From JADJPO01 sp963724535 (lineage in GTDB: Bacteria; Actinomycetota; Actinomycetes; Actinomycetales; Kineosporiaceae), in contig CAVRVD010000015.1 in assembly GCA_963724535.1 (NCBI GenBank), forward strand, positions 1 through 64,000: a DNA stretch of 64,000 nt, given 5' to 3'. Positions 34,018 to 42,942 of this stretch are shown piece after piece; the stretch's first letter is position 1, and every line of letters begins with the position of its first letter. A model generated the notes under the pieces. That model did no database searches and had not been told where the DNA came from. It was given only the letters and a program-made list of their open reading frames with translations. Both the position numbers and the translations under genes were made by a program.

Positions 34018-37000
34018 TCACAGCAGGCCGCGGATGTCCTCGGCGGACAGCACGCCAGAGGCCAGGGCCCCCTCGTCGACGACGCTGGCGAACAGCTCCC
34101 GCTTGCGCTCCTGCAGGGCCACGACCTTGTCCTCGATGGTGTCGCCGGAGACCAACCGGTAGACGTTCACGGGTTTGTCCTGGCCGATCCGGTGGGTCCG
34201 GTCGACCGCCTGGGCCTCGACCGCGGGGTTCCACCACGGGTCGAGCAGGAAGACGTAGTCGGCCTCGGTCAGGGTCAGACCCACGCCGCCGGCCTTGAGC
34301 GAGATGAGGAACACCGGGTTCTGCCCGGTCCGGAACTCCTCGACGACCTGCTGGCGCTTGCGGGTCCGGCCGTCGAGGTAGCTGTAGGAGAGGCCGCGCT
34401 CGTCCAACCGCTGGCGCACCAGCGCCAGGAAGGACGTGAACTGGCTGAACACCAGCGCCCGATGGCCCTCGGCCAGAACGGGTTCCAGCATCTCCAGCAG
34501 GGTGTCGATCTTCGCGCACGACATCCCGAGGTGCTCGTCGTCGACCAGCCCGGGGTGCAGGCTCAGCTGGCGGAGCAGGGTCAGCGCCCGGAAGATCGCG
34601 ATCCGGTTGCGCCCGGCGTCCTCGAGCAGGCCGAGCACCCGCTGGCGCTGCCGGGCCAGGCCGCGGTCGTAGATCCGCCGGTGTCGCGGCGGCAGCTCGA
34701 CCCGGACCAGCTGCTCCTGCTTCGGTGGCAGGTCGAGGGCCACGGACTGCTTGGTGCGGCGCAGCATCACCGGCCGGATCCGGCGGCGCAGCGTCGCCAA
34801 CAGCTCCGGCGCCGAACCGCTCTCGATCGGTCGGCGGAAGTGCTCGGTGAACGCCTTCGGGTGTGGGAACAGCCCGGGCGCCACGATCGACAGCAGCGAC
34901 CACAGCTCCATCAGGTTGTTCTCCATCGGGGTGCCGGTGATCGCGAACCGGACCGGCGCGGCCAGCCGACGCACACACTGGTAGGTCACCGCCTGGTGGT
35001 TCTTGACCGCCTGGGCCTCGTCGAGGATCAGGCCCGCCCACTGCACGTCACGGAACTCCTCGTCGTCGAGGCGGAACACCGCGTAGGAGGTGACCACCAG
35101 GTCGGCCTCGGAGACCGCCTCGGCCACCCCGGTGCCGCGCCGGGTGGTTGTCGAAGGCAGGACCACGACCCGCAGCTGCGGTGCGAACCGGGCCACCTCA
35201 CCGGCCCAGACGGCCAGCACCGATGCCGGGGCGACCACCAACCACGGCGCCCGGCCCGGCGCATCCGGTCCCGCACCGGGGGCCGGCGCCGCGCCGTCCG
35301 ATACCGATGCGGTGGGTTGTGGCCCGGCCGCGGGGTCGGACCGCTCCAGCAGGATCATCGCCAGGGCCTGCAGCGTCTTGCCCAGCCCCATGTCGTCGGC
35401 GAGGATCCCGCCCAGCCCGTGCCGGCGCAGGAAGGTCAGCCACTCGAAGCCCTCGTGCTGGTAGGGCCGCAGTGAGGCCTGCAACCCGGACGGTGCAGCG
35501 ACCGGTTCGCTGCTCGAGGCGGTCAAACCCTTGACCAGCCGGGCCCAGCGCTCGCTCTGCTCCTCGACGACCCCGAGCGCCTCCAGCTCCGCCCACAGAT
35601 CGGCGTGGTACGGGGAGAGCCGGAGCGGACCGCGGGGGTCGTCCTGCAGGGCGCGGGCCTCCTCCACCAGTCGCTGCAGCTCGGCCAGCTCGGGCCGGTC
35701 GACGCGGAACCACGTGCCGGTCGGCAGGATCACCTGCTGCTGGCCGAGGGTGAACGCGGTGACCAGGTCGGAGATCGGCACCTGCTCGGCGCCCACCGTC
35801 ACCTCGACCCCGAGGTCGAACCAGTCGTGCGCGTCGGTGGACTCGGTGACCGACAGCCGCACCGACGGCGGTTCCGGCGCCTCGGTGTAGGTGATCGGCT
35901 CACCGTCGACGGTGACGTCGATGCTCGGGTCCTGCTCCAGCCCGGGCAGCAGCTGGTCCACGAAGGTCACCACGTCGAAGCCGGCCAGCGTCGGCCGGGC
36001 CGCAGGCCGCGCCGCACCACTGGGTGCACCACCGGGCGGACCACCGGGTGACCCGCCCGCCAGGAGGGAGGCGGGGACGACCGACCGGGGCAGGTGGCGA
36101 GCGGCGACATCGGTCAGCAGCGCCGCCTCGGCCGCGGCGTCCCGCAGCGCGAGATGGTCGGCGGAGTCGATCGGAATGGTGACGGCGGTCTCGCCGACGG
36201 CGTAGCAGAACGACCAGTCCAGGCCGAGGCGCAGCCCGGGCAGGTGGGTGACCAGCAGCGTCAGCCGGGGCGGGGCCACCTCGGGGATCTCCACGCTGGC
36301 ATCGGGGGACTCCACCCGGAACCGCTTGGCCAGCAACGGGACCGCCTCGGCCAGGAAGCGGGCGACGTCCGCCGGTGGGACGTCGACCGGCCCATGCTGC
36401 AGGGCGCGGTGGGTCTCGACGTCCAGTGCGGTCTCGAACGCCGCGAGCAGCAGGTCGGCGCCGTCCCGACTCCACAGACCGGTCGGCGGGGCGCCGACGG
36501 TGACCCACATCGAGGTGTCGGTGTGGGCGTCGAGCTCGTCGGGCAGGGTGACCTGCGGGGTGATCCGGACCCCGCCGTCCGGGGTGCCGGTCAGGTCGAA
36601 GGTGATAGTGGCCGGTTCGTCCGCGAGCACCACCCGGCCGCTGTGCCGCTGGTCGGTGAGCAGTTCGATGCCCACTCGGCGGCAGTGTCGCAGCGCGGGC
36701 AGCCACCCGTCGTCCAAGGTCTCCAGATTGAGCCAGTCGGGCTGGCTGTAGTAGCGGTAGTGGCCTGCGCCGCTGTTCAGCAGGCGGTGCAGGGCGTCCT
36801 TCTGACGGGGGTCGAGGCGCACCTGGCCGTAGCCGTAGTGGTCCAGGCCGCTCCAGGACACCCCGGTGCGGACCCAGCCGGTCTTGCCCGGGATGACGGG
36901 GCGCAGAACAGGTCTGGGGTGGGTCCGGTGCGGGTCGGCCGCGTAGGGTCCACCGCGCGGAGCCTGCAGGTCGATGAGCAGGCCGAGCGGGGTGAACTGC

Positions 37001-37434
37001 GATGCGGCGGACGGCGCGGCGAGCACGCCGCCGAGCAGCCGCTCCCAGGCCGGGGGCTGCGCAAGGGCCGGCGCAAGGGTACGGCCGGTCGGCCGGCTCC
37101 GCCCCCCGGAGGCCGCTCCGGCCAGGCCGAAGGTCTGCCGGGCCGTGATCACCAGAGCGACGACGTGCTTGCAGTCGCCACCGACCGGGCAGCTGCAGTC
37201 CCCGCCGAGGACCTCGCCGTCCGGAGCGATCTCGGCCTCGGTGCGATAGACGCGGCCCTGGCCGCGGACCGCGGCGCTCACCGTGGTCGGGCCGGTGACC
37301 TGCAGGGCGTTGACCCGGCTCTGCGTGGCGTAGCTTCGGCCACGGCGAAGCGCCGAGTCACCGACCAGATCGCGCAGGTCGTTCTCGGTCACCTGGCGGA
37401 GGGCTTCGGCGATAAGCGGGACCGGGGAGGACAC
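34018..37434 (-). CDS. SNF2-family DNA helicase/translocase with SWIM zinc finger
   Basis: 1138 residues. The N-terminal SWIM finger (CSCPVGGDCKH, ~residues 81-91) is a CxC...CxH zinc site for nucleic acid or protein binding. A long middle region of ~500 residues without clear motifs precedes the Snf2 motor: DDMGLGKTLQAL (Walker A), LILDEAQAVKN (DEAQ Walker B), TGTPMENNLMELWSLL, VFSQFTSFL and DRTHRIGQDKPVNVYRL (motif VI). Complete motor. Bacterial members (RapA/HelZ-like) remodel DNA-protein complexes; the role here is unknown. GTG start. Confidence 0.9.
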   Translation of the reverse strand: MSSPVPLIAEALRQVTENDLRDLVGDSALRRGRSYATQSRVNALQVTGPTTVSAAVRGQGRVYRTEAEIAPDGEVLGGDCSCPVGGDCKHVVALVITARQTFGLAGAASGGRSRPTGRTLAPALAQPPAWERLLGGVLAAPSAASQFTPLGLLIDLQAPRGGPYAADPHRTHPRPVLRPVIPGKTGWVRTGVSWSGLDHYGYGQVRLDPRQKDALHRLLNSGAGHYRYYSQPDWLNLETLDDGWLPALRHCRRVGIELLTDQRHSGRVVLADEPATITFDLTGTPDGGVRITPQVTLPDELDAHTDTSMWVTVGAPPTGLWSRDGADLLLAAFETALDVETHRALQHGPVDVPPADVARFLAEAVPLLAKRFRVESPDASVEIPEVAPPRLTLLVTHLPGLRLGLDWSFCYAVGETAVTIPIDSADHLALRDAAAEAALLTDVAARHLPRSVVPASLLAGGSPGGPPGGAPSGAARPAARPTLAGFDVVTFVDQLLPGLEQDPSIDVTVDGEPITYTEAPEPPSVRLSVTESTDAHDWFDLGVEVTVGAEQVPISDLVTAFTLGQQQVILPTGTWFRVDRPELAELQRLVEEARALQDDPRGPLRLSPYHADLWAELEALGVVEEQSERWARLVKGLTASSSEPVAAPSGLQASLRPYQHEGFEWLTFLRRHGLGGILADDMGLGKTLQALAMILLERSDPAAGPQPTASVSDGAAPAPGAGPDAPGRAPWLVVAPASVLAVWAGEVARFAPQLRVVVLPSTTTRRGTGVAEAVSEADLVVTSYAVFRLDDEEFRDVQWAGLILDEAQAVKNHQAVTYQCVRRLAAPVRFAITGTPMENNLMELWSLLSIVAPGLFPHPKAFTEHFRRPIESGSAPELLATLRRRIRPVMLRRTKQSVALDLPPKQEQLVRVELPPRHRRIYDRGLARQRQRVLGLLEDAGRNRIAIFRALTLLRQLSLHPGLVDDEHLGMSCAKIDTLLEMLEPVLAEGHRALVFSQFTSFLALVRQRLDERGLSYSYLDGRTRKRQQVVEEFRTGQNPVFLISLKAGGVGLTLTEADYVFLLDPWWNPAVEAQAVDRTHRIGQDKPVNVYRLVSGDTIEDKVVALQERKRELFASVVDEGALASGVLSAEDIRGLL

Positions 37435-37496
37435 GCGCTCAGTCCAGCACAGTGGTCCGACAAGAACTCACCCGACAGGCCGACCTGTGACGCGCC

Positions 37497-37535
37497 TCGA
37501 CCAGGGGGACAAGGGGGACGAGGGGGACTAGGGGG
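37497..37535 (-). repeat. 9-bp tandem repeat AGGGGGACN, four copies
   Basis: Direct repeats in the 157-bp gap between chorismate mutase and the SNF2 gene. The strand asymmetry (G-rich on the plus strand) could allow a quadruplex. No gene. Confidence 0.7.
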
Positions 37536-37591
37536 ACGGAAGTGACAGCGCCACCGGGGGGCGCTCACGGACCGGCGCGCCGTTTCCGGGC

Positions 37592-37906
37592 TCAGTCGCC
37601 CGAACCCTCGACCTCGGCCCGATGGTGGCGGATCACCTCGGCGATGACGAAGGTGAGGAACCGCTCGGCGAAGACCGGGTCGAGATCGGCGTCGGCGGCC
37701 AGACGATGCAGTCTGGCGATCTGCTGGGCCTCCCGGTCGGGGTCCGAGGCCGGCATCCCGTGGGCGGCCTTGAGCCGGCCGACCTTCTGGGTGCACTTGA
37801 ACCGCTCGGCGAGCAGGTGGACGACGGCGGCGTCGAGGTTGTCGATGCTGGCCCGCAGGGAACGCAGCTGAGCCAACGCGTCCGACGGCGGCATGTCCTC
37901 GCTCAC
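37592..37906 (-). CDS. Chorismate mutase (AroQ class)
   Basis: 104 residues. All-helical AroQ fold: LRSLRASIDNLDAAVVHLLAERFKCT-type first helix (Arg, Asp), QKVGRLKAAHG (Lys), DPDREAQQ and the final helix with FVIAEVIRHH. It interconverts chorismate and prephenate for Phe/Tyr synthesis. A separate prephenate dehydratase is encoded 8 kb away. GTG start; its predicted -10 box (TAGGCT) contains the stop codon of the upstream tetR gene. Confidence 0.88.
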   Translation of the reverse strand: MSEDMPPSDALAQLRSLRASIDNLDAAVVHLLAERFKCTQKVGRLKAAHGMPASDPDREAQQIARLHRLAADADLDPVFAERFLTFVIAEVIRHHRAEVEGSGD

Positions 37907-37913
37907 TCGCGCG

Positions 37914-37919
37914 AGCCTA
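37914..37919 (-). promoter_or_regulatory. -10 box TAGGCT before chorismate mutase
   Basis: Minus strand TAGGCT, 7-nt spacer, GTG 37906. The first three bases are the TAG stop codon of tetR. Confidence 0.45.
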
Positions 37920-38516
37920 TCGCCGCAGCAGCAGGGGCAGCGCCACGTCGTCGACCAGGCTGACCAGGTAGGCCTGACCGACCGGGGCGCCGTGGGTCAG
38001 GAAGTGGTGCTGCAGAAGCGCTGCCGGCGCCTGTATCCGGATCGGTGATGGATCGGGGTCGACAGGCTCCCCCCGCGCCTCGGCCCGCCGGAGGACCTCA
38101 CGGACCTTCCGGGCGCTGTCACCGCGGGACAGGTGCGCCACCCGGGCGGCGTCGGCGTCGTGCAACGACTCCGAGACGATGCCACGCAGCGCCTGCCCGG
38201 CCGGGCCGGCCATCTGTTCGGCCATGTACCGCAGGACGGCGAGCAGATCCTCGCGCAGGCTGCTCGGCTCGGCCGGCAACGGCGGTTCGCCGACCAGCCG
38301 GTAGGCGGCCTCCATCGCCAGCTCGACCCGGCTCGGCCAGCGCCGGTAGACCGAGACCTTCCCGGCGCTCGCCCGGCGGGCGACCGAGTCCATGGTCATC
38401 GCGGCGTAGCCGACCTCGCGCAGCTCCTCGATTGCTGCGGTCACGATGGCATCCTCCAGCACCGCCCCGCGGCGCCGGGGACGTTTTCGGTGGTCGGCCA
38501 CGCCGGAATCACCCAT
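37917..38516 (-). CDS. TetR-family repressor of a drug-resistance module
   Basis: 199 residues. N-terminal helix-turn-helix (TMDSVARRASAGKVSVYRRW, ~residues 40-60) and a TetR ligand domain. The gene overlaps the end of the rifampin-phosphotransferase-like gene by 8 bp, so the two are co-translated. A TetR-type palindrome (40973-40989) lies at the head of that operon, between it and the divergent MFS gene. The likely logic is that drug or metabolite binding releases the repressor and induces both the enzyme and the pump; this is inferred from layout. Confidence 0.88.
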   Translation of the reverse strand: MGDSGVADHRKRPRRRGAVLEDAIVTAAIEELREVGYAAMTMDSVARRASAGKVSVYRRWPSRVELAMEAAYRLVGEPPLPAEPSSLREDLLAVLRYMAEQMAGPAGQALRGIVSESLHDADAARVAHLSRGDSARKVREVLRRAEARGEPVDPDPSPIRIQAPAALLQHHFLTHGAPVGQAYLVSLVDDVALPLLLRR

Positions 38517-40956
38517 GCGAACCCTCAGCCGCGTCCGCCGCCAGGACCAGGCCTCGGTCGCCGTCCACGAGCACCCGGGTACCTGCGGTGAGCACCGACG
38601 TACCGTTCGCGCTGCCCATCACCGCCGGGATCCCGTACTCCCGGGCGACGATCGCGGCGTGCGAGGCCAGACCCCCGTTGTCGACGACGACGGCCGCGAC
38701 CAGGCCGAACAGCGGCGTCCAGGAGGGGTTGGTGGCCGGGCAGACCAGCACCTCCCCGGCGCGCAGGGTGGCGAAGTCCTGCGGTCCGAGGACGATGCGG
38801 ACGACGCCACTGGCCTGCCCGCCGCCGCCACCGACCCCGCTGACCAGGGCGTCGTCGTCGCGGCCCCGATCCGGGTAGAGCGTGGTGGTGGCGATCAGGG
38901 GTGAGGCGGCCAGCTCGGCCTGCGCTGCCCGGCGCCGCCGCGCGGCGTCCCCGATCGCGCCGCCGGGTGGGGTGAGGCGGGGGTCGGCCAGCCCGCTCAC
39001 TTCTGCCCAGGTGAGGTACCAGACGTCGTCGGGGTCCTCGAGGGCGCCGGCGTGGGCCAGGCGCCGTCCGACCTCGACGAGGGCCCGGCGCACCGGCGGC
39101 ATGGTCCTGGTCAGTTCGAAGTGGGTGTCCTCGCGCACGGCCGCGGCTGATGCGGCCTTGCTGACCAACCGGCGCACGCGATGCTGGGCACGGGCCGCGC
39201 GAACGAGCGGGTGAGCCAGCAGCCGATTCAGAGCCGCCGTCGCCACTGCCGGGTCGGCACGACGCTCGCTCTGGCCGTCGACGAGTACTGCCACCAGTGA
39301 CATCGCGGTCTGTGGGGCGTCAGACCAGGTCGGGTCGCGAAGGAGCAGGACACTGCCGGTCTCCCGGTGGCCGAACCGGTCCAGGAAGGCTGCGAGCGCT
39401 GCCCGGATCTCGACAGCGGACGGATCGGACTCGATCAGGTCCAGCAGGTCCGCACCGTCCAGACCCCTTGCTGCGCGAGCCAGGTCGGGCCGGCTCCGGA
39501 TCGCGGCCGCAATCCCAGCCAGCTCGGTGTTCGCCTCCTGGGTGGCGGTATGCGCGTCGAGGACGAGTGCGCCGAACTGCTCCCGGCGGCCAAGCAGGAG
39601 CAGCAACAGCCGCAGCCTGGCCGCTGCGCCTGCCGCGGCCGGGAGGTACTCGGCCCGCAGCTCGGTGACTGCGTCGCCGAGCTGCGCTGCTGCGCCCGGT
39701 GTCTCGACGAGCTCGGCCCAGGATGCGGTGGCGACGTCACGCTCGGTGAGCCGGGACGCTCCGGACAGGAAGGTGAGCCGGCGCGGGTCGTCGGCCCAGG
39801 CCCGCGGGTCGCGCCGCATCCCCCACACGGTCCGCAGCAGCCGCGACGGCGTCCTGACCGTGGGATGGGGCACCGGCGGCACGAGCGACTGCACCACGCC
39901 GTCCTCGGTGGGCAAGACCTGGGCGAAGTCCAGGTGCACGCCGGCGACCCGGTCCACCATGCCCTCGAGATGCCGGCTGAGGTTCAGCGTGATCCACGCG
40001 TCCAGCTCCAGCGGGTAGGGCCGGCGGGGCAGCAGCTCCAGCACGATCGGGCCGAAGAAGCGCTGGAACCGGTTGAGCTGGATCGGTTCCGGTGGCAACG
40101 CCGTCATCGGCCGGGCCTGCAGGATGGCGATCTCGCCGGCGGAGATCGCCCACTCGACGTCCTGCGGTCGACCGAAGTGAGCTGCGATCCGCCGTCCCTG
40201 CTCGGCCAGCCGGCGCAGGTCGGCCTCGCTGATTGGCGCGACGTCGTCCGCCGTGCCCTCCTGCGTGCCGCCCTCCTCGACCGAGCGGATCACGGTCTCG
40301 CGCCGCCCGGCACGCCGCTCGACGACATGTCCCTCGACGTCCAGGACGGCGTGGTCGGGGGTGACCAGACCGGCCACGACCGCCTCTCCCAGACCGGGGT
40401 TGGAGTCGATGACGACCTGGTCCCGAACGCCGGTGACCGGGTTCGCGGTGAACAGCACCCCGGCGTGCTCGGCGGGGACCATGCGCTGGACGACGACCGC
40501 GATGGCCACCGTGGCCGGGTCGATGCCGAGACGGTCGCGGTAGGAGATCGCGCGCTCGGTCCACAACGAGGCCCAGCAGCGCCGCACGGCGTCCAGTACC
40601 TGAGCGTCGCCGACCACCGACAAGAAGGTGTCCTGCTGGCCGGCGAAGGCCGCGCCGGGCAGGTCCTCGGCCGTCGCGCTGGAGCGGACCGCCACCGGGC
40701 CGCCACCGAGGTCGGCATAGGCCGCCAGGACGGCCTCGCGCACCACCGGGGGCACGTCGACGGCCAGAACCCCCTGCTGGTCGGGCGTCTCCAGGTCGGC
40801 GACGGCGTGCCGGTAGGCGTCGGTGCTCACGACGAACCCCGGCGGGACGGCGAACCCCGCCGCGACCAGCTCGCCGAGGTTCGCGCCCTTGCCGCCGGCC
40901 ACAGCCAGGTCGGAGGCGGCCAGCCCGGTCAGCGGGAGAGACCATGCGCCGTTCAT
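38509..40956 (-). CDS. Rifampin-phosphotransferase-like PEP-utilising dikinase
   Basis: 815 residues. An N-terminal ATP-grasp half (GGKGANLGELVAAG, AVRSSATAEDLPGAAFAGQQ), a long middle helical domain, and the C-terminal swivelling phospho-His domain with GGLASHAAIVAREYGIPAV (catalytic His). This three-domain order and length fit Rph, which uses ATP to phosphorylate and inactivate rifamycins; PEP synthase shares domains but is shorter in the middle and has a PEP-binding C-terminus not seen here. The neighbouring TetR and MFS genes support a detoxification role. The true substrate is unproven. Confidence 0.8.
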   Translation of the reverse strand: MNGAWSLPLTGLAASDLAVAGGKGANLGELVAAGFAVPPGFVVSTDAYRHAVADLETPDQQGVLAVDVPPVVREAVLAAYADLGGGPVAVRSSATAEDLPGAAFAGQQDTFLSVVGDAQVLDAVRRCWASLWTERAISYRDRLGIDPATVAIAVVVQRMVPAEHAGVLFTANPVTGVRDQVVIDSNPGLGEAVVAGLVTPDHAVLDVEGHVVERRAGRRETVIRSVEEGGTQEGTADDVAPISEADLRRLAEQGRRIAAHFGRPQDVEWAISAGEIAILQARPMTALPPEPIQLNRFQRFFGPIVLELLPRRPYPLELDAWITLNLSRHLEGMVDRVAGVHLDFAQVLPTEDGVVQSLVPPVPHPTVRTPSRLLRTVWGMRRDPRAWADDPRRLTFLSGASRLTERDVATASWAELVETPGAAAQLGDAVTELRAEYLPAAAGAAARLRLLLLLLGRREQFGALVLDAHTATQEANTELAGIAAAIRSRPDLARAARGLDGADLLDLIESDPSAVEIRAALAAFLDRFGHRETGSVLLLRDPTWSDAPQTAMSLVAVLVDGQSERRADPAVATAALNRLLAHPLVRAARAQHRVRRLVSKAASAAAVREDTHFELTRTMPPVRRALVEVGRRLAHAGALEDPDDVWYLTWAEVSGLADPRLTPPGGAIGDAARRRRAAQAELAASPLIATTTLYPDRGRDDDALVSGVGGGGGQASGVVRIVLGPQDFATLRAGEVLVCPATNPSWTPLFGLVAAVVVDNGGLASHAAIVAREYGIPAVMGSANGTSVLTAGTRVLVDGDRGLVLAADAAEGSHG

Positions 40957-40962
40957 GCGCCT

Positions 40963-40968
40963 AGCCTA
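40963..40968 (-). promoter_or_regulatory. -10 box TAGGCT before the dikinase gene
   Basis: Minus strand TAGGCT, 6-nt spacer, ATG 40956; predicts a leaderless mRNA. Confidence 0.5.
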
Positions 40969-40972
40969 GATA

Positions 40973-40989
40973 GTGAACGATACGTTTAC
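40973..40989. promoter_or_regulatory. TetR-type operator in the 41-bp divergent gap
   Basis: GTGAACG-ata-CGTTTAC: 7-bp arms with one mismatch, with the AACGnnnCGTT core common for TetR repressors. It overlaps the MFS -10 box and lies just behind the dikinase -10 box, so one bound dimer could block both genes. Confidence 0.6.
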
Positions 40990-40992
40990 AAT
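40987..40992 (+). promoter_or_regulatory. -10 box TACAAT before the MFS gene
   Basis: TACAAT, 5-nt spacer, ATG 40998; near-consensus, predicts a leaderless mRNA, overlaps the operator. Confidence 0.55.
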
Positions 40993-40997
40993 GCTCC

Positions 40998-42218
40998 ATG
41001 GCCACTGCGTTGCGCACCCGTCGTCTCGGACTGGCGGCGATCCTGACCGGCATCACCGCCTCGGTGCTCATGCAGACCCTGCTCGCCACCGCGATGCCCC
41101 GGATCGTCGACGAGCTGGGTGGCCAGCATCTGTACGGCTGGGTGTTCGCGAGCTACCTGCTCGCGTCGACGGTGCTGCTGCCCGTGTTCGCCCAGCTCGC
41201 CGACCGGGTGGGCCGCCGGCCGTTGTTCCTGATCGGCATGGGCGGGTACGCCGCGGGAACGGCCCTGTCGGCCGTCGCGGTCTCGATGGAGATGCTCGTG
41301 GCGGCGCGGGTCGTGCAGGGGCTCGGGGCGGGCGCACTGGTGCCCGCGGCACTGGCCGGCATCGCCGATCTGGCCTCCGGCGAGGCCAAGGGGCGGCTGT
41401 TCGGGCTGGTCGGCGTGATCCAGGTGCTCGGCAACATCGTCGGGCCGGTACTCGGCGGGGTGTTCACCGACGGCCCGGGCTGGCGCTGGGGGTTGTGGTC
41501 GGTAGTGCCGGTCGCGCTGACCGCTGTGGTGTTCGGCGCGGTCGGCTTGCCACCACGGGAGGGCCTGGGCTGGCTGGCTGCCCTGCGCCAGGTCGACTGG
41601 GCACAGCCGGTGCGGCTGCTGCGCTCGGACCCGGCGGCCCGGCAGGTCTCGACCTGGGCGTTGCTGCTCGGGGTGGTGCTGATGTCGGCGACCGCCTACC
41701 TACCTCTGCTCGCCCAGGGGGTTCTCGGCCGGACCGCGACCGAGACCAGCGCGGTGCTGATCCCGCTGATGGTCGGGGTCGGGGTGGGCAGCATGCTCGG
41801 CGGCCGGATGGCGGCACGACGGGGCCGGGCGGCGTTGCTGCTCGCCTGGGGCCTGGCCGCGATCGCGTTCGCCGTCCTGGCCGGGGCCGCGTCCGGCGCT
41901 GGCGGACTGCTCCTGGCGGCGGCGGCCTCGGCGCTGGCCGGGCTCGGCATCGGGACGGTGCAGCCGGTGCTGCTGGTCCGCGCCCAGGACGACGCCGCGG
42001 ACGGCGCCGTCGCCGCCTCCAGCGCGATGGTCCAGCTGGCCCGCAACCTCGGCGGGGCAGTGGGCACCTCGGTCCTCGGGCTACTGGTCGCCGGGACCAC
42101 CGTGGCCACCGGACTCACGTGGGCGTTCGTCGCCCTGGCGGTCACCTCGGCGGTCGGCGTTCTGGTCACCTCCACGGCGGCAGCCCGACCGGGCGACCGG
42201 CCATCGGGCAGCGGATGA
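40998..42218 (+). CDS. MFS drug-efflux transporter
   Basis: 406 residues, about twelve membrane helices. Motif A (QLADRVGRRPLF) follows helix 2, and VVQGLGAGALVPAAL resembles the motif of helix 4 in the DHA2/EmrB group, although that group usually has 14 helices and ~500 residues; the length here fits 12. Probably a proton-driven drug exporter. Divergent from the rifampin-phosphotransferase-like gene and sharing a TetR operator, so likely co-induced with it. Confidence 0.85.
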   Translation: MATALRTRRLGLAAILTGITASVLMQTLLATAMPRIVDELGGQHLYGWVFASYLLASTVLLPVFAQLADRVGRRPLFLIGMGGYAAGTALSAVAVSMEMLVAARVVQGLGAGALVPAALAGIADLASGEAKGRLFGLVGVIQVLGNIVGPVLGGVFTDGPGWRWGLWSVVPVALTAVVFGAVGLPPREGLGWLAALRQVDWAQPVRLLRSDPAARQVSTWALLLGVVLMSATAYLPLLAQGVLGRTATETSAVLIPLMVGVGVGSMLGGRMAARRGRAALLLAWGLAAIAFAVLAGAASGAGGLLLAAAASALAGLGIGTVQPVLLVRAQDDAADGAVAASSAMVQLARNLGGAVGTSVLGLLVAGTTVATGLTWAFVALAVTSAVGVLVTSTAAARPGDRPSGSG

Positions 42219-42300
42219 GCCGACCATCCACGCGGCGGCTGGGTGGGTTTCGGCACCGTCTGTGTGACCCGAACCCCCACAGCTGCGCCGGGTCGGGTGC

Positions 42301-42684
42301 TCAGCCCCCCTGACCACTCAGGTAGAGCCGCCGCACGACGTCCTCGATGTCGGGCTCGGCCAGCGACAGGTCATGGATGGCGTACTGCTGGGACAGGCGC
42401 TCCAGGACCAGCGCCGCGCTCACCTCGCCCGGCGCGAAGGTGACCGTGTGCCGCAGCCCCAGCTCGTCGTCGCGTTGGGCCCGGGCCGCAATCCCGGCCA
42501 GGGCGCTGGACAGGACGGCCACGGGCTCGGTGAGGTCGACGACCAGCAATCGGCGGGCACCGACCCGTTCGACCAGGCCGACCGTGAACGCCCCAGCGAT
42601 CGTGGCCGCGCGATAGGTGGCGTAGCGATGGAAGCCCGCCCGGGCCAGGACAGCGAACGCACGCGTCGACGCCGCCCAGGTCAC
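42301..42684 (-). pseudogene. Fused remnant of an ABC-2 permease and its ATPase
   Basis: 127 residues from GTG 42684 (frame open to 42720). Residues ~1-34 (FAVLARAGFHRYATYRAATIAGAFT) match the start of viologen-exporter-type ABC-2 permeases, which should continue for ~230 more residues. After GAFT the sequence changes to VERVGARRLLVVDLTEP and continues as the C-terminal DUF4162-type end of an ABC ATPase, closing with EPDIEDVVRRLYL. The whole nucleotide-binding domain is missing. A deletion between a permease gene and a following ATPase gene, by chance in frame, explains this. Confidence 0.75.
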
Positions 42685-42860
42685 CGGCCGCCCCCTCTCC
42701 CCGGCCGCAGATCCTCTCATGTCGGGCTTGGTCGGTCCCGCCCGAGGATCGTGCCGAACCGCAAGAGCACCTGCGGGCCCGCTGGGCGAGTCCGCCTGTC
42801 ATCTCCCAGGACGCACTGTCCGCTCGGTGCGTGCACTGTGCCCCTGCTGCAGCGTCGCCG

Positions 42861-42930
42861 CAGTGCTGCCAAGACAGGGACAGTGCTGCCAAGACAGGGA
42901 CAGTGCTGCCAGGACCGAGACAGTGCCAGT
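42861..42930. repeat. 20-bp tandem repeat, ~3 copies
   Basis: CAGTGCTGCCAAGACAGGGA occurs twice exactly and a third time with its end changed, followed by shorter CAGTGCCAGTGCCAGG fragments. It lies between the ABC remnant and the PPOX gene, in a 258-bp region without other content. Confidence 0.75.
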
Positions 42931-42942
42931 GCCAGGACCGGG

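Noticed and set aside
42861..42930. CRISPR-like array
   Set aside because: Units are directly adjacent without unique spacers and no cas genes are near; simple tandem repeat.
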